NCBI GenBank assembly: GCA_964438705.1
Contig: CAYTKQ010000016.1
Coordinates: forward strand, 1-64,000
Direction of reading: 5' to 3'
Origin: Christensenella sp964438705
GTDB taxonomy: Bacteria > Bacillota > Clostridia > Christensenellales > Christensenellaceae
DNA: 64,000 bases
The notes beneath the pieces were generated by a model. It saw only the letters and a program-made list of their open reading frames with translations, did not search any database and was not told the DNA's origin. The position numbers were made by a program, and so were the translations under genes. The stretch's first letter is position 1, and every line of letters begins with the position of its first letter. This document shows positions 1 through 8,488 of the stretch, one piece after another.

Positions 1-10
1 CTGTTTCGCA

Positions 11-189
11 CGTCCGTCGGCATCTTGCAACAGGCTACGCACCCCGGCACATCAGAGTCGGTGACGCTTATGCGCCATCTGTTCGCCGCGCGTCGGTTGG
101 GTGTTTGTGTCCCGCGCGCTTTAACACCGCGCAGCGGGGTTGGGTTAGCGGGATGCAAATTCCCGACTGGCGCGTTCATGTACAGCATC
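11..189. repeat. Dispersed ~180-bp repeat, copy 1
   Basis: This stretch matches 26540-26718 in the same orientation at roughly 90% identity with no indels (constant offset 26529). The core at about 110-142 can fold into a strong GC stem (CCCGCGCGC pairing with GCGC-A-GCGGG around a TTTAACACC loop). It lies a few tens of bases 3' of a minus-strand gene, as copy 2 does. Its nature is unknown: a structured RNA, a non-autonomous mobile repeat or a short coding remnant are all possible. Confidence 0.85.
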
Positions 190-222
190 ACGCCGATCGA
201 CCCGTTCAAAATCACATATATT

Positions 223-1323
223 TTAGTACTGTCCGTACTTTTTACACATTTCGATGAAAAATTCCACGCGCTCGGGCGAAACGTCCGGCTGCATGATGTG
301 CGCGGGAGCGATCATGTAACCGCCGCCCTTGCCAAGCACCTCGCATTTCTCGCGGATGTCCGCCTCCACCTCCGCGTCCGTGCCCTGCGGAAGCAGGTAT
401 TGTTGATCGATCGCGCCCCAAAAGGCAAACATATCGCCGTATTCGTCCTTGATCTCCTGCGGGGAATGCCCGGGCACGCCCGGCTGCACGGGGTTGAACA
501 CCGTAAAGCCGATCTCTCTGATGTCGGGCAGCAGCGGCTTGACCGCACCGTCCGAATGAATGATAGGCACGATATCCGGATTCTCGGCCTTGATCGCGCG
601 GATCAGGCTTGCGTAATGCTCCTTGAGCATGGAACGGAACATATCCGGCGAAAACAGCAGGCTCTGCTGCGAACCAAAGTCGTCGCCCACCCAAATTGCG
701 TCCACGCCGCGCTTCACAAGCTCGATGCCGATCTGCGTCTGGAACTGCCCGCACTTCTCGAACAAATATTCCACATATTCCTCCTGCATCGCCATATCCA
801 GCAGCAGCTTTTCCATCCCCACAAGCTGCTGGGCAAGAGAAAGGATCGTTACCTCGATATCGCCGATGATGAAGTATTCATCCTTATACTTTTTGATATA
901 ATATTCCGCGTCCGCATAGCGGCTTTGCTCGTGCGGGTCCGGCCATTCATACGCGTCGATGTCCGCCTTGGTACGCGCGTGCGCAAGCGGATAATCGAGG
1001 ATTTCCACATAAATATCGCCCTGCTTCATGCGCATGTGATATTCGTTGTACCAGCTTCCGTCGTCAAGCTTTTCCGCCTTGAAGTCTGCGCGTTCCGAAG
1101 CGCCCACCACCACGGCGTCGCTGCCGAGCGCAAGGCGCACCTCGTTGCCGCTGATGCGGTAGGTCACATCCTCAAACAGATTGTTTGTGAATTTGGACTC
1201 CACACCAAGCTTCTCCGCAAAATGATCCTGCAATTGTCTGCATAGGTCAAACTGCACCGGAATCCGGTCCGGCATCCCATCCTTGATTTTGAGTGCGCGC
1301 AGCACCCGTTCCCTGCTGTTCAT
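223..1323 (-). CDS. Uroporphyrinogen decarboxylase (URO-D/MtaA) family protein
   Basis: A 366-residue protein of the URO-D superfamily, a TIM-barrel fold that includes heme-pathway decarboxylase and the cobalamin methyltransferases MtaA and CmuA. Visible motifs are GDDFG (213-217), IIHSDG (254-259) and NPVQ (277-280), the usual family blocks. A GGGAGGG ribosome site sits 7 bases before the ATG. No heme-biosynthesis or corrinoid-methyltransferase gene is nearby; it stands beside an AraC regulator and a sugar-acid operon, so a true URO-D role is unlikely. It is one of three family members in the window (others at 21290-22351 and 27836-29035). The family call is firm; substrate and reaction are unknown. 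Confidence 0.9.
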   Translation of the reverse strand: MNSRERVLRALKIKDGMPDRIPVQFDLCRQLQDHFAEKLGVESKFTNNLFEDVTYRISGNEVRLALGSDAVVVGASERADFKAEKLDDGSWYNEYHMRMKQGDIYVEILDYPLAHARTKADIDAYEWPDPHEQSRYADAEYYIKKYKDEYFIIGDIEVTILSLAQQLVGMEKLLLDMAMQEEYVEYLFEKCGQFQTQIGIELVKRGVDAIWVGDDFGSQQSLLFSPDMFRSMLKEHYASLIRAIKAENPDIVPIIHSDGAVKPLLPDIREIGFTVFNPVQPGVPGHSPQEIKDEYGDMFAFWGAIDQQYLLPQGTDAEVEADIREKCEVLGKGGGYMIAPAHIMQPDVSPERVEFFIEMCKKYGQY

Positions 1324-1517
1324 GCTTCATCCCTCCCGATACACTTTTCTTGCTTTTGTTCTTGTTAGGGAGCCATTTTCTTTTTTGCGCTCCCATTGTT
1401 CTTTTTGATTCGGTTCTTTGCGTTTGTTGTAACGATATCATTTTTCAAAGGCTGCACAAACCCTTTTCATGAAGCTATATTCCAACTGTAATTTCTTATG
1501 TGTAAAATAAAATGGTA

Positions 1518-1546
1518 TTGTTTAAAGCGCTTGTGTTTTGTATAAT
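1518..1546 (+). promoter_or_regulatory. Sigma-A promoter of the AraC gene with overlapping cre-like site
   Basis: TTGTTT (1518-1523) and TATAAT (1541-1546) are separated by exactly 17 bases. The spacer contains TTTAAAGCGCTTGTG, which resembles the CcpA catabolite-repression (cre) site core AAAGCGCTT. It lies about 80 bases before the chosen AraC start. Confidence 0.75.
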
Positions 1547-1624
1547 ACTATCATAGCCGGTTTGAATTGTAATCACCTTTTCCTGCCATATTATATACTT
1601 TTCTTGCTCTTTTGGAGGAATACC

Positions 1625-2485
1625 ATGATTGTACGCGAGCCCAACAGGGAATACAACCTCGATATCACCGACGAGTCGTGCGGCGTGATCGCCAATGCGT
1701 CCGCACTTGCGCGCAGCCTGCCCTTTTTTGTCTACTGCGCCGGGCAGATCGGCGCGAAAAAGGAATGCTATACCAAAACATGGTATTTGGAGGGCGTTCT
1801 TCTGCTCGTGACCACGAAGGGGCAGGGACGATTTTCCTATCGTGGAAAAACCTGCACTTTGGGTGCGGGCGATGCGGTGTTCATCGATTGTGCGCAGTAC
1901 CACGAATACAACACGATCGGCGATTTCTGGGAAAACTACTATATCCGCTTTGACGGAAGCGCGGCGCGTACCTATCACGATTACATCAACCGCAGCGGCT
2001 GGCATGTCATGGCCTGCCGCGATATCGACGCCATGCAAAAGCTGGTGGGCGAGATCATCAATTTGTGCATCACGCCCGGAGATCAGGCCGCACTCGAAAT
2101 CTCCCTTGCGCTTACGCGCATTATGACGGAGCTGTGCTCCTACGGCGGGGAAGCGGCAGACATCTCTCCTGCCGTCGCGCAGGCAAAGGAATTCATCGAC
2201 AAGCACTATGCGCAAAAGATTTCCTTGGAGGACATCTCCCACATTTCCCTTTTAAGCCCCTATCATCTGTCGCGCACCTTCAAGGCACAGACAGGGCTTT
2301 CCCCGCACGCCTATTTGAGCGCCGTGCGCGTGGAAAATGCCAAGCGCCTGCTGCTTACCACGCAGCTTTCCGTGCAAAATGTGAGCGAACAGACGGGCTT
2401 TTCCAACGTCAATATCCTGATCCGCTCATTCAAAAACGCCGTAGGGATGACCCCCACGGCGTTTCGCTCCAAGCATTTCTATTAG
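1625..2485 (+). CDS. AraC-family transcriptional regulator
   Basis: A 286-residue regulator with an N-terminal cupin-type effector domain and a C-terminal double helix-turn-helix (about residues 185-286, containing ISLLSPYHLSRTFKAQTG and the second-HTH signature VSEQTGFSNVNILIRSFKN). The ATG at 1625 is chosen because TTGGAGG lies 6 bases upstream and the residues encoded between 1538 and 1624 look like non-coding leader. It is divergent from the URO-D-like gene and convergent with the mutarotase gene, whose stop codon overlaps its own (2482-2485). A role in sugar-responsive control of the neighbouring genes is inferred; the ligand is unknown. Confidence 0.92.
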   Translation: MIVREPNREYNLDITDESCGVIANASALARSLPFFVYCAGQIGAKKECYTKTWYLEGVLLLVTTKGQGRFSYRGKTCTLGAGDAVFIDCAQYHEYNTIGDFWENYYIRFDGSAARTYHDYINRSGWHVMACRDIDAMQKLVGEIINLCITPGDQAALEISLALTRIMTELCSYGGEAADISPAVAQAKEFIDKHYAQKISLEDISHISLLSPYHLSRTFKAQTGLSPHAYLSAVRVENAKRLLLTTQLSVQNVSEQTGFSNVNILIRSFKNAVGMTPTAFRSKHFY

Positions 2486-2814
2486 TCTTTTTTCAGTTCT
2501 CCGTCAAGCTGCTCGTTTAAGTCGAAAATCTTTTCGCACATCACCGGCTCCGCCGCAAACCACGGGCATACGGTCACATCCCATTTTTTGCACACATCCG
2601 TCGCGCGCAGCCGCGCGTCGCATTCCTCGTGCGTGGTGTCATCCGGGCATTCGAGATAAATGATGCTCTGATCCTTGTGATAAAAGAGCGCCTCGTTCGT
2701 GTATCCCGCCGCGCGGATCGCCTCCAGCATCTCCCTCCACGGGTTCAGGTGGATGTTGATGTATTCCTCCCTGCATTCCGGCTTCACTTCGATCACACAC
2801 AAATACTTTCTCAT
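2482..2814 (-). CDS. L-rhamnose mutarotase (RhaM) family protein
   Basis: A 110-residue protein of the usual RhaM length and pattern (MRKYLCVIEV, then EYINIHLNPW, then a SIIYLE strand and KKWD). His22 is conserved at the position used by characterised RhaM enzymes for interconverting sugar anomers. It is the last gene of the operon starting at 5602 and follows the FAH-family gene by about 95 bases. Ribosome site AAAGGAG. Its stop overlaps the stop of the convergent AraC gene, with no room for a separate terminator. No rhamnose isomerase or rhamnulokinase is adjacent, so the actual sugar may not be rhamnose. Confidence 0.85.
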   Translation of the reverse strand: MRKYLCVIEVKPECREEYINIHLNPWREMLEAIRAAGYTNEALFYHKDQSIIYLECPDDTTHEECDARLRATDVCKKWDVTVCPWFAAEPVMCEKIFDLNEQLDGELKKD

Positions 2815-2909
2815 TGCAATTTCTCCTTTTCTTTTTCATCTTACATAAGACGCGCAAGGCGCACACAGCCGACCGGCGCAAAACGCCAAACCGACCGATT
2901 GTGGCATGC

Positions 2910-3662
2910 TTACGCGATATAGTTGACCAGCTCTCCGATCCCCTCGATCACGACCTTGATCTCGTCCCCGCTCTTCATGGGGCCGATGCCCCCCGGCGTG
3001 CCGGTGGTGATGATGTCCCCCGGATAAAGCGTCATAAATGCGCTGACGTATTCCACGAGCGTATCCGTGTCAAAAATAAAATCCGCAGTGGTATCGTCCT
3101 GCACCACCCTGCCGTTTAAAATTGCCTGCAAGCGCAGATCGTTCGGCTCCACGTCCGTCTCGATCCACGGGCCGAAGGGCGAGAAGGTGTCAAACCCCTT
3201 GCACCGCGCCCATTGCTTTGTCATGTCCTGCAAATCCCGCGCCGTCACGTCGTTTAGGCACGTGTATCCAAGGATATAGCCCCGCGCGTCCTCTTTTTTT
3301 ACCTTGGAACATTTTTTGCCGATCACGATGGCAAGCTCCGCCTCATAATCGAGCTTCCTGCACACGTCCGGTTTCACGATCTTTCCAAACGGCTCCAGCA
3401 CCGAGCTTGTAAACTTCGAAAAAATGAGCGGCTCACTCACCAGCGGCATGCCGATTTCCTCCGCGTGCTTTTTGTAGTTGAGCCCCACCGCCACAATGCT
3501 TTTCGGTTCTGTGGGCGCAAGCAGCTTCACGCCGTCAAGCGCAATACGCTCCCCCGTGCAGCGGATACCGTCGTACGGCGCGCCGTCAATCACGGCGATC
3601 TCCGCCCCCTGCACCACACCAAATGCCGTTTTTTCATCCGTATCAAATCTGCAAATCTTCAT
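2910..3662 (-). CDS. Fumarylacetoacetate hydrolase (FAH) family protein
   Basis: A 250-residue member of the FAH superfamily, metal-dependent enzymes that hydrolyse or tautomerise diketo acids. The metal-binding pattern is seen as LDYEAELAIVIG (two Glu) followed by GYTCLNDVTARD (Asp), with the C-terminal GDIITTGTPGGIG block. In non-phosphorylative sugar-acid pathways, relatives cleave 2,4-diketo-3-deoxy-sugar acids to pyruvate plus a hydroxy acid. Its place between a glycerate kinase and a mutarotase fits such a role (inference). Ribosome site GAGGAG. An alternative is a 2-hydroxyhepta-2,4-diene-1,7-dioate isomerase-type activity. Confidence 0.9.
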   Translation of the reverse strand: MKICRFDTDEKTAFGVVQGAEIAVIDGAPYDGIRCTGERIALDGVKLLAPTEPKSIVAVGLNYKKHAEEIGMPLVSEPLIFSKFTSSVLEPFGKIVKPDVCRKLDYEAELAIVIGKKCSKVKKEDARGYILGYTCLNDVTARDLQDMTKQWARCKGFDTFSPFGPWIETDVEPNDLRLQAILNGRVVQDDTTADFIFDTDTLVEYVSAFMTLYPGDIITTGTPGGIGPMKSGDEIKVVIEGIGELVNYIA

Positions 3663-3700
3663 ATACGCTTTGTTCTCCTCGTCGTTCCTTCATTTATAAT

Positions 3701-4849
3701 TCATAATACATTGCCATTCGATAAACTGCAATAGAACCGGAGCAAGGATTCCGTCAAAAATTTCAGGTCCTCCACGCTCGTTTTTTTCGCCTCGGAATAC
3801 GGCACCGCCGCCTTGTTCGTGGAAAAGATCGCGGTGATGCCCTCGTCGTAAAGCTCCTCATACCCTGCGCCCACGTCGCCCACCAGTGCCACAGCAGGCA
3901 CATTCGCGCGCCGCGCGCGGTTCGCCACACCTACGGGCACCTTGCCCTGTTTGCTCTGCCCGTCGATCTTCCCTTCGCCGGTCAGCACAAGGTCCGCGCC
4001 CGCCACCTTATCGTCAAAGCCCGCCGTGTCGAGAATCAGCTCGATGCCCGGCTTCATCTCCGCGCCAAGCAGCGCGACCAGCGAAAGGCCAAGGCCGCCC
4101 GCCGCCCCCATGCCGCTCATGTCCTTGTGCTCCACGCCCGTGTGCGCGGTCAGTACGCTATTGTAATGCAAGATGTTGCTGTCGAGCATTTCCACCATCT
4201 CCGGCGTCGCGCCCTTTTGCGGGCCGAAGATATGCGCCGCGCCGTTTTCCCCCGCAAGCGGGTTTTTTACGTCACACGCAATTGTAATTTTCAAATTCCG
4301 AACGATCTCGCTCACGCCTGTGTCGTCGATGCGCGCGATGCGCCCGAGTCCTTTTCCGTCGGGTGATACCTCCGCACCGTCCGCGTCTAAAAACCGTACG
4401 CCGAGCGCCGCAAGCGCGCCGATGCCCCCGTCGTTCGTGGCGCTCCCGCCGATGCCGAGGATCACGTGCGCAATGCCGCGTTCCGCCGCATCCGCAATCA
4501 GCTCGCCCGTACCGAACGTCGTCGCGTCCATCGGATTGTTCCGGCCCTCCACAAGCGGCAGCCCGCTTGCGGCAGCCATCTCGATCACCGCCGTTTTTCC
4601 GTCGGGCAGCAAGCCGTACACCGCTTCTGTCGGTTCGCCCATCGGCCCGGTCACGCGTACGCTTCTGCGCGTACCTCCCACGCCCGCAAGATACGCGTCC
4701 ACCGTTCCTTCCCCGCCATCCGCAATGGGGATTTTTACGACCTCCGCCTCGGGCAGATACCGATTGATGACCGCTCCGATGTAATCGCAAATCTCAATAG
4801 AGCTCATCGTTCCTTTAAATGAATCAGGCGCTATCACAATTTTTTTCAT
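3701..4849 (-). CDS. Glycerate kinase (type II, GarK/GlxK family)
   Basis: A 382-residue kinase with the family N-terminus KKIVIAPDSFKGTMSS, the IADGGEGTVDA block near residue 42, the GIGGSATNDGG glycine-rich segment and the ADLVLTGEGKIDGQS motif near residue 285. It phosphorylates glycerate, usually to 2-phosphoglycerate, in the cytosol. It begins 6 bases after the SDR gene and is followed 38 bases later by the FAH-family gene, so the three are probably cotranscribed. A paralogue is at 29834-30985. Ribosome site GAGGGAA. Confidence 0.93.
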   Translation of the reverse strand: MKKIVIAPDSFKGTMSSIEICDYIGAVINRYLPEAEVVKIPIADGGEGTVDAYLAGVGGTRRSVRVTGPMGEPTEAVYGLLPDGKTAVIEMAAASGLPLVEGRNNPMDATTFGTGELIADAAERGIAHVILGIGGSATNDGGIGALAALGVRFLDADGAEVSPDGKGLGRIARIDDTGVSEIVRNLKITIACDVKNPLAGENGAAHIFGPQKGATPEMVEMLDSNILHYNSVLTAHTGVEHKDMSGMGAAGGLGLSLVALLGAEMKPGIELILDTAGFDDKVAGADLVLTGEGKIDGQSKQGKVPVGVANRARRANVPAVALVGDVGAGYEELYDEGITAIFSTNKAAVPYSEAKKTSVEDLKFLTESLLRFYCSLSNGNVL

Positions 4850-4855
4850 ATTCCC

Positions 4856-5602
4856 TCACCCAAAATACATTCCGCCGTTCACATCCAGCACCGCTCCCGT
4901 CACAAAAGAGGCCTCGTCTGAACACAAAAACACGGCCACCTGCGCAATCTCCTCCGTCTTGCCAAACCGTCCGAGCGGTATCTTCGAAACCAAATTGTCG
5001 ATCTTCTCCTGCGAAAGGGAATCGAGGATACCCGTGTCCGTCGAACCGGGCGCGATCGCGTTCACGTTGATCCCGTCCTTTGCGAGCCGCGCGGCAAACC
5101 CGCGCGTCAAGCCGATGATGCCCGCCTTTGTCGCGGAATACCCAAGCCCGTTCGCAATGCCGCCGTTGCGCCCCGCAAGCGAGGATAAATTCAGTATCTT
5201 GCCATATCCCTTTTCCTTCATAAAGGGCAGCACCGCCTGCGTCGCAAAAAATACGCTTTTTAAGTTGATGTCCACGATGTTGTCCCACTCGTCCTCCGTA
5301 ATATCTTCGATGGGCGTGGTGTGCAATATGCCCGCGTTGTTGATGAGGATATCCACCCCGCCAAACGTCTGGGCCGTGGTTTTTACCATGGCGCGCACAT
5401 CCTCCACCGATTTCACGTCCACAGCAATGGCCTTGCCGCTCAACCCACGTTGCTTAAGCGCCGCCTCGACCTCGCGCGCCCCTTCGATGTTCATATCCGC
5501 GATCACAACGTTTGCGCCGCGTTCCGCCAAAAGCGCGCAGCAGCCCCTGCCAATTCCCTTTGCGCCGCCCGTAACGATCGCTGTGCGTCCGGAAAAATCC
5601 AT
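4856..5602 (-). CDS. SDR family NAD(P)-dependent oxidoreductase
   Basis: A 248-residue classical short-chain dehydrogenase: TGGAKGIG cofactor motif (about 11-18), NNAG (88-91), the catalytic YSATK and a C-terminal DVNGGMYFG. It is the first gene of the operon running down to 2482. The promoter just upstream carries a palindromic operator. By context it may oxidise the C4 hydroxyl of a 2-keto-3-deoxy sugar acid before FAH cleavage, but SDR specificity cannot be read from sequence. Confidence 0.92.
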   Translation of the reverse strand: MDFSGRTAIVTGGAKGIGRGCCALLAERGANVVIADMNIEGAREVEAALKQRGLSGKAIAVDVKSVEDVRAMVKTTAQTFGGVDILINNAGILHTTPIEDITEDEWDNIVDINLKSVFFATQAVLPFMKEKGYGKILNLSSLAGRNGGIANGLGYSATKAGIIGLTRGFAARLAKDGINVNAIAPGSTDTGILDSLSQEKIDNLVSKIPLGRFGKTEEIAQVAVFLCSDEASFVTGAVLDVNGGMYFG

Positions 5603-5664
5603 AATTGATCCCCTTCTGGTTCGTTTTTATGAAAATATGCTTGAAATGTTCTGACTTCACACCT

Positions 5665-5693
5665 AGTTTAACGTTAAACCATTCGCTTGTCAA
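5665..5693 (-). promoter_or_regulatory. Promoter with perfect palindromic operator (LacI-type)
   Basis: On the minus strand TTGACA (5688-5693) and TAAACT (5665-5670) are 17 bases apart. The perfect 14-bp palindrome GTTTAACGTTAAAC (5666-5679) covers the -10 and the spacer. A CG-centred palindrome over a -10 is the usual geometry of a LacI-family repressor site. It drives the 5602-2482 operon. The regulator is not evident next to it. Confidence 0.8.
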
Positions 5694-5770
5694 TCCATTT
5701 GCACAAAAATATCCCCGTCGGTTTTTATGTGCGAAAGGCCGTCCCTCGCCATCGATTCAAAAAAACGGAT

Positions 5771-7234
5771 TTACACCTCTTCACAGCTTGAAAAGCTCGT
5801 TTTTTTGAAATGCGTATCTTCATATTGCGCGCGGATGTAATTGCATACCGCAGGCCCCACCGTGCATTGTTTCGCGTAGCGCTTGGCGGGTACGTCCGTA
5901 CCCTTGCACGGCTGCCAGCCAAGCTGTCCCGTGCGCGCGAACGCTGCAAAATCCCCCTGCATCTGACGTGACACCGTCCGCGCCTCCTTTTTTGAGGGCG
6001 TAAACAAAAACATCAGCTTCCCTAAGCCTGCCTCAAAATTCCCAAACAGAAACGGAATGTCGCACGAGTGAAAGGTGTGCAGTCCGCTCACCTTCATCGC
6101 CGCCGTTTCATAATCAAAACGGTACATCCACACGTCCGCGTGAACGCTGTATTCCTGCGCGTACCACAAATGACCCATGCGGAACAGCATATCCGAATAC
6201 ATGATGCCCGCGCCGCGCTTTTTGCCGTAGCGTTCACGGTAGGCGCGCGGGATGCGCTCTTTGCACGCCTCGCTCTCCTGACTCACACCGTCGCCCATCA
6301 CATTATCAAGCCGCCATGCCCGCGCAAGCGGCTTGATCGCCAAAAAGGACATTTCCTCGCGCGTGGTGCCCATTAGGATCAGTATGCCCGCCGCCATACC
6401 TGCGCGCGCCGCCGCAATGGGATATTCGGGCACAAGCGCCGTACCCGCAGAGATACGAAAGGTTCCCACGCCAAATCCGCTTCGCTCCACAAACTCACGC
6501 TGCATCGCCGGAAGCGCGTGCGCTGGGATGGCGCGCAGCGCGTCCGCATCCTTGATCCCCATCAGGTCGAGGAACGCGCGCGCCGTATGCTGCCCTTCAC
6601 ATCTGCTTTGCAACAGCGTAGGGCCGCCGCTCATCACGATGCACTTGGAAACAAGTCCCCTTGCCGCGTGCAGCGTAGGCAGCACAGAGGTCGCCGTTCC
6701 GCCCGCCGACTGCCCGAACACCGTCACGTTCTCCCCGTCGCCTCCAAACGCGCCGATGTTATCCTTCACCCACGTAAGCGCAGCCAAAATGTCATGCAAT
6801 CCGCAATTCGCGTGGAAGCTGTCATCCAGAAATGAAAAATCCAGAAAGCCGACGATCCCGACGCGGTAATTGGCCGTAACGACCACCACATCTTCGTGTC
6901 CCGCAAGATTCGCGCCGTTATATGCCTCCTCGCTGCCGCTCCCGCCCGCAAAGGATCCCCCGTGAATAAAAAACATCACCGGGCGCTTTTGCCCGTCCGC
7001 CCCCGGCGACCAAACATTCAGATACAGGCAATCCTCCGACAGTTCGCCGATTTTCTCGTTTTCCTGCGGACAGCATGGACCGTATTCCTCGGCGCTTCTC
7101 ACACCCTGCCACGGCTCCACACTTTGCGGCGGCGCGAAACGCGCGGGCATTTTCGCGTAAGGAATCCCCTTCCATACGATTGCCCCGCCATCCGGCTTGC
7201 CTCTTAGCGCTCCAAAGCGCGTTTTGACGATCAT
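5771..7234 (-). CDS. Type-B carboxylesterase/lipase family protein
   Basis: An alpha/beta-hydrolase of about 487 residues with the family blocks EDCLYLNVWSP, the oxyanion-hole HGGSF and the nucleophile elbow GQSAGG (Ser about 190), and a likely catalytic His in FHSCDIPFLF. No signal peptide is seen, so it is probably cytosolic. The start at 7234 (MIVKTRFG) is preferred because GGGAG lies at normal spacing, whereas the ATG at 7243 abuts the GGGAG. It is a single gene behind the upstream operon and divergent from a small plus-strand gene. It may deacylate imported plant or aromatic esters (inference). Confidence 0.9.
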   Translation of the reverse strand: MIVKTRFGALRGKPDGGAIVWKGIPYAKMPARFAPPQSVEPWQGVRSAEEYGPCCPQENEKIGELSEDCLYLNVWSPGADGQKRPVMFFIHGGSFAGGSGSEEAYNGANLAGHEDVVVVTANYRVGIVGFLDFSFLDDSFHANCGLHDILAALTWVKDNIGAFGGDGENVTVFGQSAGGTATSVLPTLHAARGLVSKCIVMSGGPTLLQSRCEGQHTARAFLDLMGIKDADALRAIPAHALPAMQREFVERSGFGVGTFRISAGTALVPEYPIAAARAGMAAGILILMGTTREEMSFLAIKPLARAWRLDNVMGDGVSQESEACKERIPRAYRERYGKKRGAGIMYSDMLFRMGHLWYAQEYSVHADVWMYRFDYETAAMKVSGLHTFHSCDIPFLFGNFEAGLGKLMFLFTPSKKEARTVSRQMQGDFAAFARTGQLGWQPCKGTDVPAKRYAKQCTVGPAVCNYIRAQYEDTHFKKTSFSSCEEV

Positions 7235-7359
7235 TTTGCACATCTCCCGAACATGTTCTTTTTAATATCATACACCCAAAATGCCGAAACGGGTATGCCT
7301 TTTTTCTCTTGCCTACCGCATCGAAAAAGGGTATATTGTAAAAAAAAGGAGGTTTTCCC

Positions 7360-7680
7360 ATGACAAAAGTAAAGATCGATCCCGGTATTTGCGGCCTTGT
7401 GACGAGTGTGGAGGCGCATTCCGATGACCAAATGAGCGTGGAGGTCACCGTAAAATCCGGCTGCGACAGCGTGCGCGCCATGATGGAAACGCTTGGAAAT
7501 ACGTTTGACGCATACGACATATGTCTCAAAAAGCCCGGCGAGGGCGCGTTTTTCGAATACGCGGCAGCCAATTTTCCCGTGCATGCGGCCTGCCCCGTGC
7601 TTGCGGGCATCATCAAATGCATGGAGGCGGAATGCCGTCTGGCGCTAAAAAAGGACGTTTCCATTGTGTTTGAGGACTAA
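7360..7680 (+). CDS. Small conserved-looking protein with several cysteines (possibly DUF6951-like)
   Basis: 106 residues starting MTKVKIDPGICG, with Cys at about 11, 30, 50, 72 and further Cys near 83 and 88. No signal peptide or membrane segment is visible. The pattern of a short alpha/beta protein with an early PGICG and a HAACPVLAG segment resembles a small uncharacterised family (DUF6951); this is from memory and needs a profile search. AAAGGAGG ribosome site; followed by a clear terminator, so it is monocistronic. The cysteines could bind metal or a cluster, but nothing further is supported. Confidence 0.8.
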   Translation: MTKVKIDPGICGLVTSVEAHSDDQMSVEVTVKSGCDSVRAMMETLGNTFDAYDICLKKPGEGAFFEYAAANFPVHAACPVLAGIIKCMEAECRLALKKDVSIVFED

Positions 7681-7699
7681 TTCATACTTATTTGCTGCA

Positions 7700-7724
7700 A
7701 AAACAGGCTTCGCGCCTGTTTTTT
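7700..7724 (+). terminator. Rho-independent terminator
   Basis: AAAACAGGC and GCCTGTTTT form a 9-bp stem around a short TTCGC loop, followed by a T run, directly downstream of the small gene ending at 7680. Confidence 0.9.
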
Positions 7725-7806
7725 GTTGAAGTTTTGTTATGACTATAGTAGAATTTCAATTGTATTGTTCATTTTGGCAAGCAAGCATTTTTAGGGGGTA
7801 TTATTG

Positions 7807-8361
7807 ATGATGAGTACGGAGCAAAAAAGCAATCCGGGACCGCTTGGGCTTCTCGGGTTCGGTATGACGACCATTCTTTTAAACCTGCACAACGCGGGCA
7901 TCACCGAGCTTTCCGTGGTGATCGCCGCAATGGGCTTCGCGCTGGGTGGCGCGGCGCAGATCATTGCGGGTGTTCTGGAGTTCAAAAACGGCAACACATT
8001 CGGCGGCACCGCATTCACCGCCTACGGCTTTTTTTGGTGGTCGCTGGTGTTTATCTGGGCCAACCCGGGCGGCTTTGTCGCTGCGGCGGATGAAGTGTCC
8101 ATGGGCTTTTATCTGCTGCTGTGGTGCGTATTCACGCTGTTCATGTTCATCGGCACGCTGAAGCACAACCGGGCCACGCAAGTCGTTTTTCTGTCGCTGA
8201 CCCTGTTGTTCGCGCTTCTCTCCATCGGCGATTTTACGGGCATACACATCGTAAAGATCATCGCGGGTTATGTCGGCATCTTCTGCGGCGCAAGCGCGGT
8301 CTACGCTTCCGTCGCCCAAATTGTGAATCTGGAGCACGGCAAAAAGCTGCTTCCGCTTTAA
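7807..8361 (+). CDS. Acetate uptake transporter (AceTr/SatP/GPR1-FUN34-YaaH family)
   Basis: About 184 residues, almost all hydrophobic, with roughly six membrane spans. The N-terminal NPGPLGLLGFG block is the family signature (NPAPLGL). Members are inner-membrane channels or symporters for acetate and succinate. The ATG at 7807 is preferred over a TTG at 7804, with an AGGGGG ribosome site 8 bases before it. It is monocistronic, flanked by terminators at 7700-7724 and 8373-8402. In a fermenter it may recover or release acetate. Confidence 0.92.
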   Translation: MMSTEQKSNPGPLGLLGFGMTTILLNLHNAGITELSVVIAAMGFALGGAAQIIAGVLEFKNGNTFGGTAFTAYGFFWWSLVFIWANPGGFVAAADEVSMGFYLLLWCVFTLFMFIGTLKHNRATQVVFLSLTLLFALLSIGDFTGIHIVKIIAGYVGIFCGASAVYASVAQIVNLEHGKKLLPL

Positions 8362-8372
8362 AAAATTTTCCA

Positions 8373-8402
8373 AAAACGCTTCTCACGCGGGAAGCGTTTT
8401 TT
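8373..8402 (+). terminator. Rho-independent terminator after the acetate transporter
   Basis: AAAACGCTTC pairs with GAAGCGTTTT around an 8-base loop, followed by more T residues. Confidence 0.9.
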
Positions 8403-8488
8403 CTTTACAATTTGTTCAATCTCTGTTCATTCAGACTTCATGAAACTTACGTATCATAAAAGCATAGAAATTCTGCTCCGGTCACACA

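Noticed and set aside
25..1245. Long plus-strand ORF antisense to the URO-D-like gene
   Set aside because: It mirrors a well-supported minus-strand gene with family motifs and a good ribosome site; its protein has no recognisable domain. Its first part only translates the dispersed repeat.
1538..1624. Earlier in-frame ATG for the AraC regulator
   Set aside because: It would place the start inside the promoter's initially transcribed region and lacks a ribosome site; the ATG at 1625 has TTGGAGG.
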